DNA of 64,000 nt from Apiosordaria backusii (GCA_030549205.1 JAUKTV010000019.1:248001-312000), one strand, 5' to 3'. Numbered from the stretch's first letter, positions 24,177-37,200 are shown. Program-made: numbers and translations. The notes: a model not told the origin generated them from the letters alone.

Positions 24177-24496
24177 GCTGAAGTAGGCGGCAGAGTTAAC
24201 TGTGTTAATATTAGTTGCGGTAGTACTTCGCACAGGCGTCGACGTCAAAGTCTCGCTGAAATAAGCGGTAATGTTAAGGGAGGTAGTGCTTGTTAGAGTA
24301 GCGTTTGATAACCGTTGCAGTAAAGGTGATGTGGATTGTGTTGAAGACGGTGGCAAAGACTATAGAGGTATGTAGGAAAACGAAGTGGAGGTTATATTAA
24401 AGGTTTAAAGGGTAGTGGTTAGGACCGTGGTGATTACCGTCATAACGGAGGTGGCGGTAGAAGTGCTTGTGTAAGGAATATATAGTGGTTGCGAGG
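24177..24496 (-). other. Thr/Ser-rich coding-like sequence, unassigned
   Basis: Read on the minus strand, this stretch is rich in ACC, ACT and TAC-type triplets. With the sequence left of the solo LTR (23640-23720) it gives Thr/Ser-rich peptides. It may be a fragment of a low-complexity surface-type protein or a degenerate trinucleotide repeat split by the LTR. No start, stop or domain can be supported. A run of 13 T follows at 24497-24509. Confidence 0.3.
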
Positions 24497-24509
24497 TTTT
24501 TTTTTTTTT

Positions 24510-24897
24510 AAAAGGAAAGCCTCCTAGTTTTATATTTAGACAATTAGCTAATAGGGTCTTTAGTCGCCTATCCTACTTTTACGCTAACTTGCGCAGCTTA
24601 TGCAGCTTATCCAGCGCGTTACCCGCATGTGGGTCTGGCTCACCTAGCTCACTTAGGCTGACACCCTGAAAGTGGAGCCCCTAGGTGAGCCCCGAGGAAG
24701 CCCTGAATATAGATGCCACAGAATGATGCGCCAGACAGACATCCAAATCCCATGCGATATGCCTGTCAGTACTATGTATATGATTATATAAGTATAGGAT
24801 TAGCTAACTATAAGTAAATTTGGCGTTCCGGTACTACTTAGAAGCTTCCATATTAATAGAACGGACGCTACAGTACTTTATATTAAAACCCTGTAAC
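24510..24897. other. Near-normal composition spacer
   Basis: Mixed composition with a GC-rich part (about 24580-24720), containing the hairpin at 24637-24691. No gene is visible. It becomes AT-rich toward the insertion site of Copia B1. Confidence 0.4.
24637..24691. repeat. Perfect 11-bp inverted repeat (hairpin)
   Basis: GGCTCACCTAG (24637-24647) pairs with CTAGGTGAGCC (24681-24691) across a 33-base loop. Its role is unknown; it could be the end of a small inverted-repeat transposon. Confidence 0.5.
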
Positions 24898-24902
24898 TAT
24901 AT
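24898..24902. repeat. TSD TATAT of Copia B1 (left)
   Basis: TATAT is repeated directly after the right LTR (32493-32497). It is low in complexity, but LTR lengths confirm both boundaries. Confidence 0.75.
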
Positions 24903-25766
24903 TGTTAAACTAGGTCCCTGTGAGGCCTAGTTTACAGTAGGTGGCTGCTATTATACTACGTGGTGGTAATTTCCTGACACTTGACCTATAGGCCAAGTAT
25001 AAGGGAAAGGAAGGCCCACCTGTCAGCTACCTGGCATTTGCCGAGCACCTTATCTTACTGTAAGGCTATTTAAAGGCCTATATCCTGCTAACTAGTAGGC
25101 CAAACTGCCTGTAATTTTATATTCAAGCTACTAAGGCCTACTACTATAGGCAGTATAAGTGGCCTAACCCTAACCCTATAATGACCTGTACTTTAGGTTA
25201 AGGGTGCTGGGTTTTGCGGCCCTTTTGTATGGCTGTAAGTCGATTTTTAAAGAGCTATAAACTATATTAACTTAACTGCCTATAAGACCTGTAGCTAACC
25301 ACTAGGCTGGCCAATTTAGTTAAGAATTGGTAGGCCTATAGCTAAGTAGGTATATTATTACTATACTAAATTATAGGCCTATAGGCCCTATAGGTCAGAA
25401 GCTATAGAAGGCTTAGCAAGTAGTTTATAAGGCTTAGCAAACCTTAGGGTTAACTAAGCTATACTCTAGTCTATCTGTTTACTAGGGTATATAAGGTACT
25501 GTACGTTAATCGGTAAGTATATAGTAAAAGTTGAGTACAAACCCTATTATAGAGATTATTATAGTGGATTTATAGAAGGCTAGTACTATAATATAATTAT
25601 TTACACACTATATTTCTATCCTATAGTACCTATAAGGTACTATATTCTAATATCTTAATATTAAACTATAGGTATTATATATAAGACTTTTACTGTACTA
25701 TAAGCTAGTATATAAGCATTAATTACAAGGCTTTTAGGCCTATAATTGGCTATATCTATTTTAATA
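24903..25766 (+). repeat. 5' LTR of Copia B1 (864 bp)
   Basis: It begins TGTTAAACTAGG and ends CTATTTTAATA, an RIP form of a CCTATTCCAACA-type end. The left part is the least mutated B LTR sequence in the window. It carries a telomere-like CCTAACCCTAACCC motif at 25163-25176. Confidence 0.93.
25163..25180. repeat. Telomere-like CCCTAA motif in the B LTR
   Basis: CCTAACCCTAACCCTA is about two and a half units of the common fungal telomere repeat. It is also seen in reverse in the right LTR of B2 (56089-56103). Confidence 0.6.
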
Positions 25767-25780
25767 GATTATAAGCTTGG
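25767..25780 (+). other. Primer-binding site of B1
   Basis: Directly after the 5' LTR it reads GATTATAAGCTTGG, an RIP-changed form of GGTTATGAGCCYGG. This matches the complement of the anticodon-loop part of initiator tRNA-Met and is shared with family A. Confidence 0.6.
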
Positions 25781-28700
25781 AAAATACTTAATTAAGTTAT
25801 AAGCTTATAAACTTAGACTTAAAGTCTTCTATAAATAACGGCTTAGGCTACTATAAACTGTAACTATAAGTAGGCTATAAAATTACTGATTTTAAAGTCT
25901 ACCTATTAAGGTAAAGTTATAAAGTAAATATTAAGCTTACCTTACTTTATTAAGTTTTCTAAAGGCCTATAAGGTTTAAATTTACATCTGTTATTAAATT
26001 TATTATACTATAAGGTATATAAAAATTAGGCCTAATAAAGTATTAAAGGCCTATAAGCTATAAGCTTATAAGAGCTAGAAATAGCCTTTTACTTTAACTA
26101 TAGCCAGGTAGGTAGTTCTATAAATCTTAAAGGTAGGTAAAAAAGTAAAAAAGTAAATTAACCCTTTTAGCTATTACCACTGTTAATAGTTACAGTACTT
26201 TACTATATAAAATAAAGCCTATTCTTTAAGGCTCTTAAGCACTATAGATCTAGCCTTTTTATTATATAAGTAAACTATAGTTAAAGCCTTAGTTAAAAAT
26301 AGTATTAGGCTAGGGTTTTAAAGCCTTATAGAATGTTTTAGTAGTAAGTATATTAAGCCTTTTATAGATTTAAAAATGTAAAATATAAAGCTTAGGTAAG
26401 GGTTTTCTAAGAAGAAAGAATTAGTGGATTCTTACTATATATAGGCCTTTACTGTTTAATTAAAGGAGTAAGAGGCTTAGATTTAATAGTTATAAGGTAC
26501 TATAACTAAAGTAGTAGAGTAAATTAAGCTCTTAATAGTAGCTTAGAGCGCTTTAAAACAGCCTAAGGTTACTATAACTGCTTCTTTAGTAGTAATTAAA
26601 GCTATATATTTAGAAGCTATAGTAGTTTATTAATTAAGGCTTAAAGCTAATAGTAGTTCTCTTAAAGTCCGTTATACTACTATAGCCATTAAAATAATTA
26701 AAAAGGTCTATAAATTCTCTACTAATTAAAGGCTTATAGGCCTTAAGAATTTCGATCTATAGAAATAGAGCCTAAATATTATACTATATACTATTAGTAT
26801 AGCTACTTTTATAGAAGACCTTACTATAATAGCCTACTAAAGTAATATTAAATAGGCCTTACTATTAATATTACTTTAAAATAGTATAGCCTTAAGCCTT
26901 TAGGCTTTTATTTTATAGTAAATAAGTCCTATTAAAGTCTATAAACTGCTTATTTAAAGGTACTTCTATAGTACTAAATTATAGTAAAGGAACTTTTATA
27001 AAGAATACTACTTTTAAACTTTTACCAATTTATAGGCTTTTTAATAAACTTTAATATTAAGTTCTTTAACATAGTTAGCTAGCTTATATTAGCTAGTATT
27101 GACCTTTAGGCTATAGATTAAGTAAATTAATACCTATAAGCTATAGAAAAGAGCTTTCTATAGTAAGCTAAAAGGTAATAAAGTACTATATAGACCGTTA
27201 AAGTACTAAGCTAAAATATAGGTACTATTAACTTAAGCTTTCTAATAGTAGATTTATTAGAAGAATAGTATATTTTAGCCTTTATTATTATTAAAGATAT
27301 AGCCTATAAAATAAAGAAGGTCTTTATAAAGGTACTAAAAAGAAGGTTTTCTTAAATAAGAAGTTTAAAAATGATAGCCTTAATAGCCTTAATAGCTTTT
27401 TTTAAAAGAAAAAGAAAAAAGGCTTTTAAAGGCGTAAAGGCTTTAAAGAAAGGCTTAAAGCTAAAGATTCATTTACTTATATAGCAAGCTTCTATAATCT
27501 AGCTTTAAAGGTCTTTAAAGACTTTAATAGTAATAATAGTAATAAAGGTATTTATATAGTGCTTATAGAGCCTATTAAAGGCGTTAAAGATATTAAAGGT
27601 AAGGCCTTAATAGTACTTCTTTAAAAGATACCTTTTTATATAATACTAAGTTTACTAACTATATTATTAATAGTCGAAAATAGTTTACTAATTATAAGCT
27701 TAATAATAGCTTATTAAGGATAATTTATATAGAAAAAGGTCCCTTAATACTTAAAGGCTTTAAAACTGCTATATTTACAGTGCTTTTATAAAAAGAACCT
27801 ATTAAATATATTAAGCTTAAGTTTAAAAATACTCTATATATTCTTTAGTTTAATATTAACCTTTTTAATAGTATACTATACTATAAAGCTAGCGGTTAGG
27901 TTAAAAAGGAAATACTATATAAGTTTAATAAAGCTTTAATAGCGGTATTTAATTTTAAGGCTTTAGGCTTTTTCTTAAAATTATAAAGATAAAGAGGCCT
28001 ATTATTTACTATAATATAAGTTTTAACGTTACTAGTCGGAAGTGAAAGTTAATAGTAAAGCTTCTTAATAGGCTTTATTTTAAAAAGATAGCTATTTAAA
28101 GGTTAATTTAAACCTTCAAAGGCCTAATAATAGGCCTATAAAGCTAAATAGCAATAGCGCTATTAGCTTTAATTTAAACATTTAAAAGGTAAAGCTTTAT
28201 AAACTTAAAAGGTTTAAATAAGGCTATAAAGAAAGCTATAACTAAGGTATATTTAAAGAAATAAAGCTTTATTAGCCTATAAAAGGCCTTAATAGTTTAA
28301 GTAACTTTAACTCTAAAGGATCTAATTAAAGTAGACCTATTAAAAAGCTCTGTAAGCATAAAGAAGGCCTTAATAGTTTAAATAACCCTGGCCTATTTAA
28401 TTAAGAAAAGGCTTAAGGGGCTATATACTTAAGAAGGCTATTAAAAATATCTTTAATACTACTATAACTACTATAGTAAATTACTTTAAATAGTATTAAA
28501 ATAGTAATTAGGCTAAGTTATATAGACCTAATACTATTAAAAAAACTAATAAAATTACTATTAAGCTTCTAAACTTAAATTAAATAAAAGAAGTAAATTT
28601 TCAATACTTAGCCTATAATAAAGTAAGTAGTAAAAAGGCTTTAATTTTCTACTATTCTAGACCTACTTAAGTCTTAAGTTCTATTAAAGGCAATACTTTT

Positions 28701-31614
28701 AAAATTAAGCCTATACTCTATAATAGGCTTTCTATAGTATTAATTTAGTAGACTGAAAATCCTAATTTAAATAGGCCTTTTACTTATTAAATATTAAAGG
28801 ACTAACTATATTAAATGCTATTAAAGGCTTTTTTAAAGGCCTAAAGAACGCTATAATAAATACCCTATCTGTTTTTACTATAATAATAGGAAAGAAATTA
28901 ACTATAAATTATAGGCCTAGTTTTTTATTAAAGATATTAATTTTTACTTTTAAGCCTTATATTTATAAGTCAAATAGCCTCATTAAACGCTTTATTAAAG
29001 TATTTTTAAACTAGTTATAGGCTATAATAGTATTATTATAGCTCCTTAATACTTATAGTGCTATATAGTACTTATAGTATTTAAATTAATTAATTATATT
29101 GCAGTTAGTAATAAGACCTAATTCTTTACTAAATATTCTATAATAAATTAAAGCCTTCCCTTTTTTATAAGCTAGATTTAAGCTAATTTAAGGCTATAGG
29201 CTTTTCTATAGAGCTCTTTATTCTTATTAAAAAAAGGTCTAAAGCTTTAAAACTATAGGCTTATATAAAGCTTAGTAAACTACTAGCTATTTTAAAAGTA
29301 AGACCTATTAAATATAGATACTGGCTAAAAAGGCAATAGTAAAATCTTTCTTTATTAATATAGTAAATAAGTTTATTATAATTTAAAGTATTACTATTAT
29401 TTTAAAAGGAAATTTAGGCTAAGGAGAGATAGAGTTACTATAATTAGTAATAAAGATAGCGACTTATACTTTAAATATAACTTAATAACTGGCTAATTTA
29501 GAAATTAGCTAATAAGTTAATATTAAAGAATTCTTAATATAAGCTAATTAGTAGGCCTATTATAATTTAAAAGGCTATAATCGATAGTAGTTTAAAGCCT
29601 TTAATAGGCCTATTATAGGCCTTAAGGCTATTTAAAACCTTTTATTAAAGACTACTTATTAATAAAGTAAAAAACTATACTTAAGTATAAGTAAAGATAT
29701 TAAAATAAGCATTAGCTAATTTATTAAATCAATATTAACTAAAGCTAAGCCTATTATTATAAGGTCTTTAAAGGTCTTTTAGTATTAATTTATTACTTAA
29801 ATATTAAAATAAATATTAAAGAACCTTAAAGAATCCTATTAACTAAAGGCTATATATAGTAAATTTAAGTAAATAGTTAATTAAAAAACCTTTAAGTTCC
29901 TTCCTTAAAGCGCTCTTTTTAAAGACGTATACTATTAATTAATAGTTAATATTATATAAGAAAACTGATAAAGAAAATAGGCTTTTAAAGTTTAAAGCTA
30001 AGTTAATTATTAAAGATTTTTATAAAGGAAGGCTTAGATTTTATAAAGACCTTTACCTTTATTATTATATTACTTATTAGTATATACTGTTAATTATAGT
30101 AGCTTTATTAAATTAAGAAAAAGAATAATCGATTTTATAAAAGCATTTCTTAATAGTTATTTAAAAAAAAGAATTATATAGCTATATTTAAAGGCTTCTA
30201 TAAGTTTTATTAAAAAGTAGACTTAGCTATTAAAGCCAAGCTATATAGGTAAGGCTTTAAGCTTAAAACAGCTAAATAATTTGCCTTTTTAAGGCTTATA
30301 TAGCTTAAAGTAAAGCCCTAACTTTAATAAATTAAACTTACTAAGCTATTAAAAAAAGAAGGTTTTATAGTACTAATTTCTAACTTTACTATCCTTTATA
30401 ATCTTAAAGCTAGATTTTTATAGTAACTTATATTAATAATTATTTAATTATAACTTTAATAAGGCCTATATTTAATAGCTTAAAAAAAGCTTAAATAAGG
30501 TCTACTTAATAGAAATAGAAGGCAGCTTCTTCTTTTTAAAGGTTTAAATAATAAAGGATAAACGTCGCTTCTTTTATAACTTAGCTAAGCTTAATATATA
30601 TAAAAGTAATTAAAATCTTTAACTTTAAAAATAGCTAAAATACTAATTCCTTAAGTTTAGAATAGTAGCTTAATATAAGGACCTTAAATTAAAAGAAGTC
30701 CTATAATAAATTGATTATATACTATTTTAGTATATAGTAGTACTATAATATATTTAATAACTTAAATAAGGCCTAATATTGCTTTTATAATATAGTAGTT
30801 TTAAAAGATATAGTAATCTACATAGTAAACTTAAATGCGTTAAAAACCTTTTAAAGTATTTAAATAATATAAGAATTTAATAATCTCTATAGTTATATTA
30901 TTGACCTATTAAAAAAAAGGTACTATATACTTATAGACTTTATAGATTCAGACTTTATAGAAGACTTAAAGGACTTAAAATCTATCTATAGCTTTATATT
31001 TAAAGTAGCCGGAGGCTTTATAAGCTGGAAATTAAAGAAGGCCAATACTATAAGCCTTTTTACTTTAAAGGTTAAAACTAATATACTTATTAAGGTTATT
31101 TATAAGGCTCTATAAATTAAAGGGTCTATAAGAAGCTAAAGTATACTTTAATAAGCTTTACCTTACTATATAGTAATAATACTAGCTTTATAATTACTAT
31201 TTATAATCCGGCCCTTTATAATTATACTAAGTATATATTATTAAAATATTATTAAGTTAGAAAGTAAGTTAGGCATTATAGGTTACTATTAACTACTTAA
31301 ATATTAAATAAATACTACTAATAGGCTAACTAAACTATTAGTTAGTTAGAAATTTAAGACCTTTATAAGTCTTTTAAGCTTAAAGAATAGGCCTATAAAG
31401 AAAAGTTAGTAAAGAAATAAATTAAAAAACTACCCTTCTTATATTAATTTTCCTTTATAATTTAGCTTATAAAAGTAATTACTTAATACTTAAATATATA
31501 GGCCTTAACGCCTTATATACTTTATATTTTAGTTTTTTAATTAGCCAGTTAATTCATTAAGCTTAGCTTACTACAGTAAGCCTTAAATTCAAATCTAAAC
31601 CTACCATATACTAT
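25781..31614 (+). pseudogene. Copia gag-pol pseudogene of B1
   Basis: Gag is expected at 25800-27500 but is not recognisable. The protease site reads Asn-Thr-Lys where Asp-Thr-Gly is expected (27642-27650), followed by a stretch leading to Leu-Phe-Asn-Ser-Ile-Leu. The integrase shows an Asn-Asn-Arg-Lys-Glu block (28882-28896) and, after a 2-nt deletion near 28940, a Ser-Asn-Ser-Leu-Ile-Lys-Arg block in another frame. The reverse transcriptase site reads Tyr-Ile-Asn-Asn (30429-30440) for Tyr-Val-Asp-Asp. RNase H (about 30940-31110) shows Asp-Ser-Asp-Phe, Gly-Phe-Ile-Ser-Trp-Lys and Ser-Leu-Phe-Thr-Leu. All enzymes are inactivated. Confidence 0.87.
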
Positions 31615-31628
31615 AAGTAAAGAAGGAA
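31615..31628 (+). other. Polypurine tract of B1
   Basis: AAGTAAAGAAGGAA directly precedes the 3' LTR. B2 and B3 have the same tract in reverse, ending GGGG or GGG. Confidence 0.65.
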
Positions 31629-32492
31629 TATTAAACTAAGTTCCTATAAGGCTTAGTTTATAGTAAGTAGCTACTATTATACTATATAGTAGTAATTTCT
31701 TAATACTTAACCTATAGGCTAAGTATAAGGAAAAGGAAGGCTTATCTATTAATTATCCGGCATTTACTAAGTACTTTATCTTACTATAGGGCTATTTAAA
31801 GGCCTACATCCTACTAACCAGTAGGCTAAACTGCCTATAATTTTATATTTAAGCTATTAAGGCTTACTACTATAGGTAGTATAAGTAGCTTAATCCTAAC
31901 CTTACAATAACCTATACTTTAGGTTAAGGGTACTAGGTTTTATAGCCCTTTTATATAGCTATAAGTCGATTTTTAAAGAGCTGTAAATTACACTAACTTA
32001 ACTGCCTATAAGACCTATAGTTAACTACTAGGCTAGCCAATTTAGTTAAAAATTAGTAGGCCTATAGTTAAGTAGGTATATTGTTACTATATTAAATTAT
32101 AGGCCTATAGGCCTTATAAGTTAAAAGCTATAATAGGCTTAGTAAGTAGTTTATAGGACTTAATAAACCTTAAGGTTAATTAAGCTATACTCTAACCTAT
32201 TTACCTATTAGGATATATAAGGTACCGTACGTTAGTCAGTAAGTATATAGTAGAGGTTAAGTACAAACCTTACTATAGAGATTATTATAGTGGATTTATA
32301 GAAGGCTAGTATTATAATATAATTGTTTACTTACTATATTTTTATCCTATAGTATCTACAAGGTACTATATTCTAGTACCCTAGCACTGAACTATAGATA
32401 TCATGTATAAGACTTCCGCTATACTGTAAGCTAGTATGTGAGCACTAATTACAGGGCCCTTAGGCCTATAATTAGCCATACCTATTCTAATA
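31629..32492 (+). repeat. 3' LTR of Copia B1 (864 bp)
   Basis: It begins TATTAAACTAAG (RIP form) and ends CCTATTCTAATA. The inner end is heavily mutated and the outer end well kept, the mirror image of the 5' LTR. Confidence 0.93.
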
Positions 32493-32497
32493 TATAT
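32493..32497. repeat. TSD TATAT of Copia B1 (right)
   Basis: Identical to 24898-24902. Confidence 0.75.
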
Positions 32498-33538
32498 ATA
32501 TTTATAGTTAGTAAGCTTCTTCTTTTATTTATTAGCTTTAATTAAAATCTATAATAAAATTAAGGATTAATTAATTGTAAATATCGAAATTGTTAATTTT
32601 AAACCTAGTATAGATTATAAATAAAGAGATAGTTTAATTAACTATATTAAATAAATTAATATAAATTCTACTATAAATAAAGTCTAATTAAAGAATTTAT
32701 TTTAAATAAATATATTATAATTTTAATATGCTTTTTAACGACTATTTATAATTCTTTTTAAGCTTTTTTAAATTTAAAGTTTTTTAAAATTATTTAAACT
32801 TTAAAGGTTTAAAAGAATATAAAATCTTTAATATTATTTTTTTAAATTATATAACGATATTTTCTTTTTTTTTCTTTATTTCTTTTTTTTTAAAAGATTT
32901 AATAGTAAATAGTATTAATTAACTATTTTATTAACTTTAACTCTTTAATATTAAGTAAGTTTATAGCTTTATTTATAAGGAATGTATAGTTTATATCATT
33001 CAATTTTATAATTAAAGGTAATATTAATAATGCAGTTATAGATTTAATACTATAGTTTACTATTAATATTTCTTACTTTAATAAACTAAGGGTTAGGGTT
33101 AATTGGTATATATTAATATACTTTGTAAAGACAGTTTAAAAGGAGTTCTTTTAATATATTTATATAAGGATTAATTTAATTGGAAATATTTATAAAATTT
33201 ATATTTAGTTATTAAATTATACTATATAAGTATTTCTTTTTTTACTTATTAAGTTTACTATATTTAATTTAGTTATTAGATAGAAGTCTTAGTTATAAAG
33301 CCTATAGGATTAACGTTAATTTATAAAGACATTTAACTTTTATAAGTTAATATATATAATATATATATAGTAGATTTAGCTATAATAAGTAAACTATTAA
33401 AGTTAACTTTATTAAAACATATAGTGTTATTATTTAAAAATAAAATAGCTTTTAATTTATATTACTAAAAACGAAGTAAATAGGTATTTAAATTGAAATT
33501 ATAGTTTACTATATAGTAAGATAATAATACGATTATTA
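32498..33538. other. Extremely AT-rich host sequence, segment 1
   Basis: Mostly A and T, with few of the CTATAGG-type words seen in the decayed Copia copies. No domain, LTR end or RNA gene is visible. A telomere-like GGGTTAGGGTTA lies at 33089-33100. The TSD of A2 shows it was contiguous with 39941-42320. Confidence 0.45.
33089..33100. repeat. Interstitial telomere-like motif GGGTTAGGGTTA
   Basis: Two exact TTAGGG-type units stand in otherwise AT-only DNA, outside any recognised LTR. It is short enough to be chance or a fragment of a B-type LTR. Confidence 0.5.
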
Positions 33539-33543
33539 TAAAT
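33539..33543. repeat. TSD TAAAT of Copia A2 (left)
   Basis: TAAAT is repeated after the right LTR at 39936-39940. Confidence 0.85.
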
Positions 33544-34222
33544 TGTTAAGATAGGTGTCTTATAGGCCTATAGGTATAGACCTGTGCAGGGAACGGCGCA
33601 GAATACTAAGAGCAAAGAGGGCTTTGTCTGCAGTATACGACAGTAGCTGGGCACTAAAGGAAGGTAGATTATAGAGACGATGCCCTGTAATATATAGAAG
33701 GTAGATACTATAACATAGGCTTGTAAGGCACTGTAAGATATAGTAAACTAGTATATTGAATTGACTTATTAACTAGGAAAATATTACAGTAAATAGTTGC
33801 AAGGGACAAGACCTATTATAGGTCTTCGGCCCTATATTGCTTCCCAAATCTCTCTCTATTTTAAGGCCCGAATGTCTGTTAAGTCTGCTAATTACAGGGC
33901 TTAAATGCCTGTTAAGTCCGTTAGCTATAGGGCCTAAATGCCTGTTAAGTCTGTTAACTATAGACTTAGCCGGCTAACTAAGTTTAACTATTAAGTACGT
34001 TAACTAGAAGCTGTTTACAGGGTACAGGGCACTAACGTTTTACCGTTACAGTACACTAACCGCCCGGAGCTTCAGGCTACTTCAGGGGTCCGAAGACCAC
34101 TGCAATTACTATAGCAGAGTATTGGTAAGCACTATAATTCCAAGCCATTAGTTATTATTAGCCCTATAAATTATAGGCCAAAATACACTATAAAGTCTAC
34201 AATTAAGTACTATATTTCAACA
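33544..34222 (-). repeat. 3' LTR of Copia A2 (679 bp)
   Basis: On the plus strand it begins TGTTAAGATAGG and ends TATTTCAACA. Confidence 0.93.
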
Positions 34223-34230
34223 CCTCCTCT
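34223..34230 (-). other. Polypurine tract of A2
   Basis: The minus strand reads AGAGGAGG directly before the 3' LTR. A3 has AAAAGAGG at the same place. Confidence 0.75.
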
Positions 34231-37200
34231 ATAGCCACAGTGCGTGGCACTGACTAAAAGGGCTTAGAAAGGTTCAACAGTAAGACAAAGGTGTTAAACA
34301 GCACTGTAGGCAAGGCTTTAGTAAGGCCGTCAGCAGGCATCTCCTCTATAGGAAAGTAGGTTACAGTGATGACTCCAGTGGATATAGCTTCTTTAACCCC
34401 CGAAAGTCGAATCAGGGTATATTTAGTTCAGCGATTGTACTTATCACTATAAGCAGTAGCAATAGAGCTTTCGTTATCACACAGCAGAGAGGTAGGGCCT
34501 ATAATAGGCCTAGAAATTTCCTAGAAGAGACCCCTAAGCCACATAGCTTCCTTAAGGCCTTCGATAAGCCCAGTATATTCGGCCTCTAGAGTGCTGAAAG
34601 ACACAGTAGACGCTTTCTTAGATTTCCAGCTAATAGGTCCTCCAGCCAATATAAACAGCCAACCGTAGGTAGATTTAGCGCTTTCCTCACACCTAGCCCA
34701 GTCACTATCAGTAAAGCCGATGGATTTTAAGTCACTATTAGAGCCGTAAACAACAGCACTGTAAACACTGGAATAAAGGTAGGAAAGTAGTGATTTTGCA
34801 GCTTTTAGGTAGGTGTCAGTAAGCTATGTTAGGTATTGTAAAAGCCACTAAACGCTAAAGGCCACGTCAGGCTTGGTTTAAACCATAGCGTACATCGAAG
34901 TACCAATCAATTGTCGATATAAGTACTGATCAGAGGGGCTTACGGAGGTTCCAGGCCTGTTACCTTTGCCTGTAATTCCAGGGCTCAGTAGAAGGGAAGT
35001 TAACTTAATGCTAATTCCAAAGTGCTTAACTGCCTCTATAATATAGGCCTTTTGGTAGATCCAGAGGCGCCGTTAAGGCCTATTACATTCAATTTAAACA
35101 CCAAGGAAGTAGCGGGCAGAACCTAAGTCTTCGATATCGTAGTACTCCCCCATAGCATTCTTCAAAGCTTAAAGCCGTAAAGGCTCAGGGCCTATAATCA
35201 AGCAGTCGTCAACGTAGCTGATAATGAAGATCTTATAGTCCAAGTAAAAGTAAGTAGCTGTATCGGAGATAAGGGGCCTAAAACCTAAGGCCTAGGTCAT
35301 TGCAAAGACCTTCTATTACCAGAAGTAAGAAGCCTATTTCAGGCCATACAAGGATTTCTTCAGCAGGATAACTTAGTCCTTAGTAAGGTCCCATCCAGCT
35401 GCTTTTAGCAGTATTACAGCGCTAGCACTACTGTAGGCAAACTCAAGTAGTCCCTATAGAATCTCGATATAGATATCAAAATCGGTCTCCGAGTTCAAAA
35501 AGGCTCCTACAAAGTCTACCTACTCTAAATCCCAGTCAAATACAGCTACAAAGGCCAGTATAATTCTCCAAGTCGGAGGCTCTATAGTGGAAGCATAGGT
35601 CTGTTCGAAATCGATTCCAAAGGCCTATTGGAAACTCCGGACAACCAATCGGGCCTTAAACTTCACTATAATGCCCTATAAATTCTTCTTATCCTTAAAG
35701 ACCCAGCAGCTTATAATAGGCTTCTTCTTAGCCTAAGATCAGCGGATAAAATAGAAAGTCTTAGTAGTAAGAAGTTGGCGTAATTTAATAAAGATAGCCT
35801 ATAACCATTACTCTTTTTCAGAATATTTCAGAGCTTACTTAAAGATATTAAGCTCTAAGGCTCCTATAGAATAGCACTCCTTATAGTAGGAAACCAAGTA
35901 AGAAATAAGCTCACTACAATCCATATCATCTATAGGCATAAATTCCTCACGTTACTTCTATAAGGCCTGGGGCAGAGGGATCTCAATAGTAGTAGAGGGT
36001 ACTGAAGGTACTAGAATTGTAAGCTTAGGTAGCGGCTAAGTAGGTAGTATAGGGGATGATTTAAGTACTGGGGAACTGGGAATTGGTAAAATAGGAGGAC
36101 TGTAAATAGGGGCTTTAGAAACTTAAACAGTAGTATCCTCCTTTAACTTATTAAAGTAGTTAAAGACCTCTAGAGGACTTATAGGGCTTGAAGGACCTGT
36201 AATCTAGGCCAATAGGTCCTTATAGAACTTAATAAAGCTGGTTTTAATGACTTTGTTTAAGCCTAAGTAAACTAAGTAGATCTGATAACCTAAAATAGCC
36301 ATAAGTCTTTCTTTAGTTCCTTGGAGGGCAAGCTTAAGACCTGTAGTTCGATCCTTAATAAGGATATACACTGTAACCTCAATACTTATAGCCTTATAGT
36401 TCGAAAGGTTTAGCTAATATAGCGTTTAAGAGGATAACAGTTTATTGTAAAAGGCTTAGTAGGGCGTAAGATCCCTAGAGCTTTAGGCTATATAGTTGAT
36501 AATTTCTACTATAGGAATGGCTATATATCTCCAAAAAGTAATAGGAAGGCCTGAAGTTAAAATAGTAGCCCTAAAATAGTCTAAAATGACCTAAATAGAG
36601 CGCTCGGTTAGGCCATTTTAATTAAAAGTTTTAGGGCTTAATATACTAAAGCCGATGCCCTTTTTAGTAAGGTAGGTACTTAAAGGAAAGACTTTTTTTC
36701 CCTTATCGTAGTAAAAGTAAGCAGGGTATTGCCGGAAGGTATTGTTTAAGCCTTTAAATAGTAAACAAAGTATTATAACGGCATTATCTTTAGTAGCTAA
36801 TAGCCTAAGAAATCGGAAACAGGTCTTTCAATTTGCTATAACTAAACTATAAGGCTTTTTTAACAGTGGAATAAGCTTAATAGCAACAATGTCCTCCTCT
36901 AAATAGCTTAAAGTAAAAGGAGGGTCCTAAACAGGATTTTTAGAAGGCTTTCGAAGGATTTTTACAGTATTATAGCTTTTATAAACTAAATCCTTAAGCT
37001 TAACCTTCTATAAGTTAAACATACCCTTAGTAATAAAAGAGGTCTTCTTTAAAAGGTTAAGACCTATATACCTAAGTCGTATATACTAAAGGACAGCTAA
37101 TCGAACTAAAGCTAGTAAAGGCTTATTAAGATCTTTAAGAGACCTATCTCCTTTTAAAAAGTTAGGAGCTTTAGGAGAGACCTTCTTTGAAATTTCAGGA

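Larger units (their letters stand above)
24903..32492 (+). mobile_element. Copia-type LTR retrotransposon, family B copy 1 (B1), complete but decayed
   Basis: A 7590-bp element with two 864-bp LTRs, TSD TATAT, a primer-binding site at 25767 and a purine tract before the right LTR. The coding strand is plus. RIP is heavy inside, but the outer LTR ends are well kept. It is inserted between the near-normal island and the AT-rich host sequence. Confidence 0.93.

Noticed and set aside
23930..24296. Two plus-strand open frames (60 and 63 codons)
   Set aside because: The first lies inside the solo LTR and the second crosses its end; neither has a recognisable domain.
24159..24356. 65-codon minus-strand Thr/Ser-rich open frame
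   Set aside because: Its last codons come from the solo LTR, so it cannot be an original gene end; kept only as a coding-like region.
25163..25180. True telomere or subtelomere
   Set aside because: Only about two and a half units, repeated at the same position in several LTRs; it is an LTR motif and not a chromosome end.
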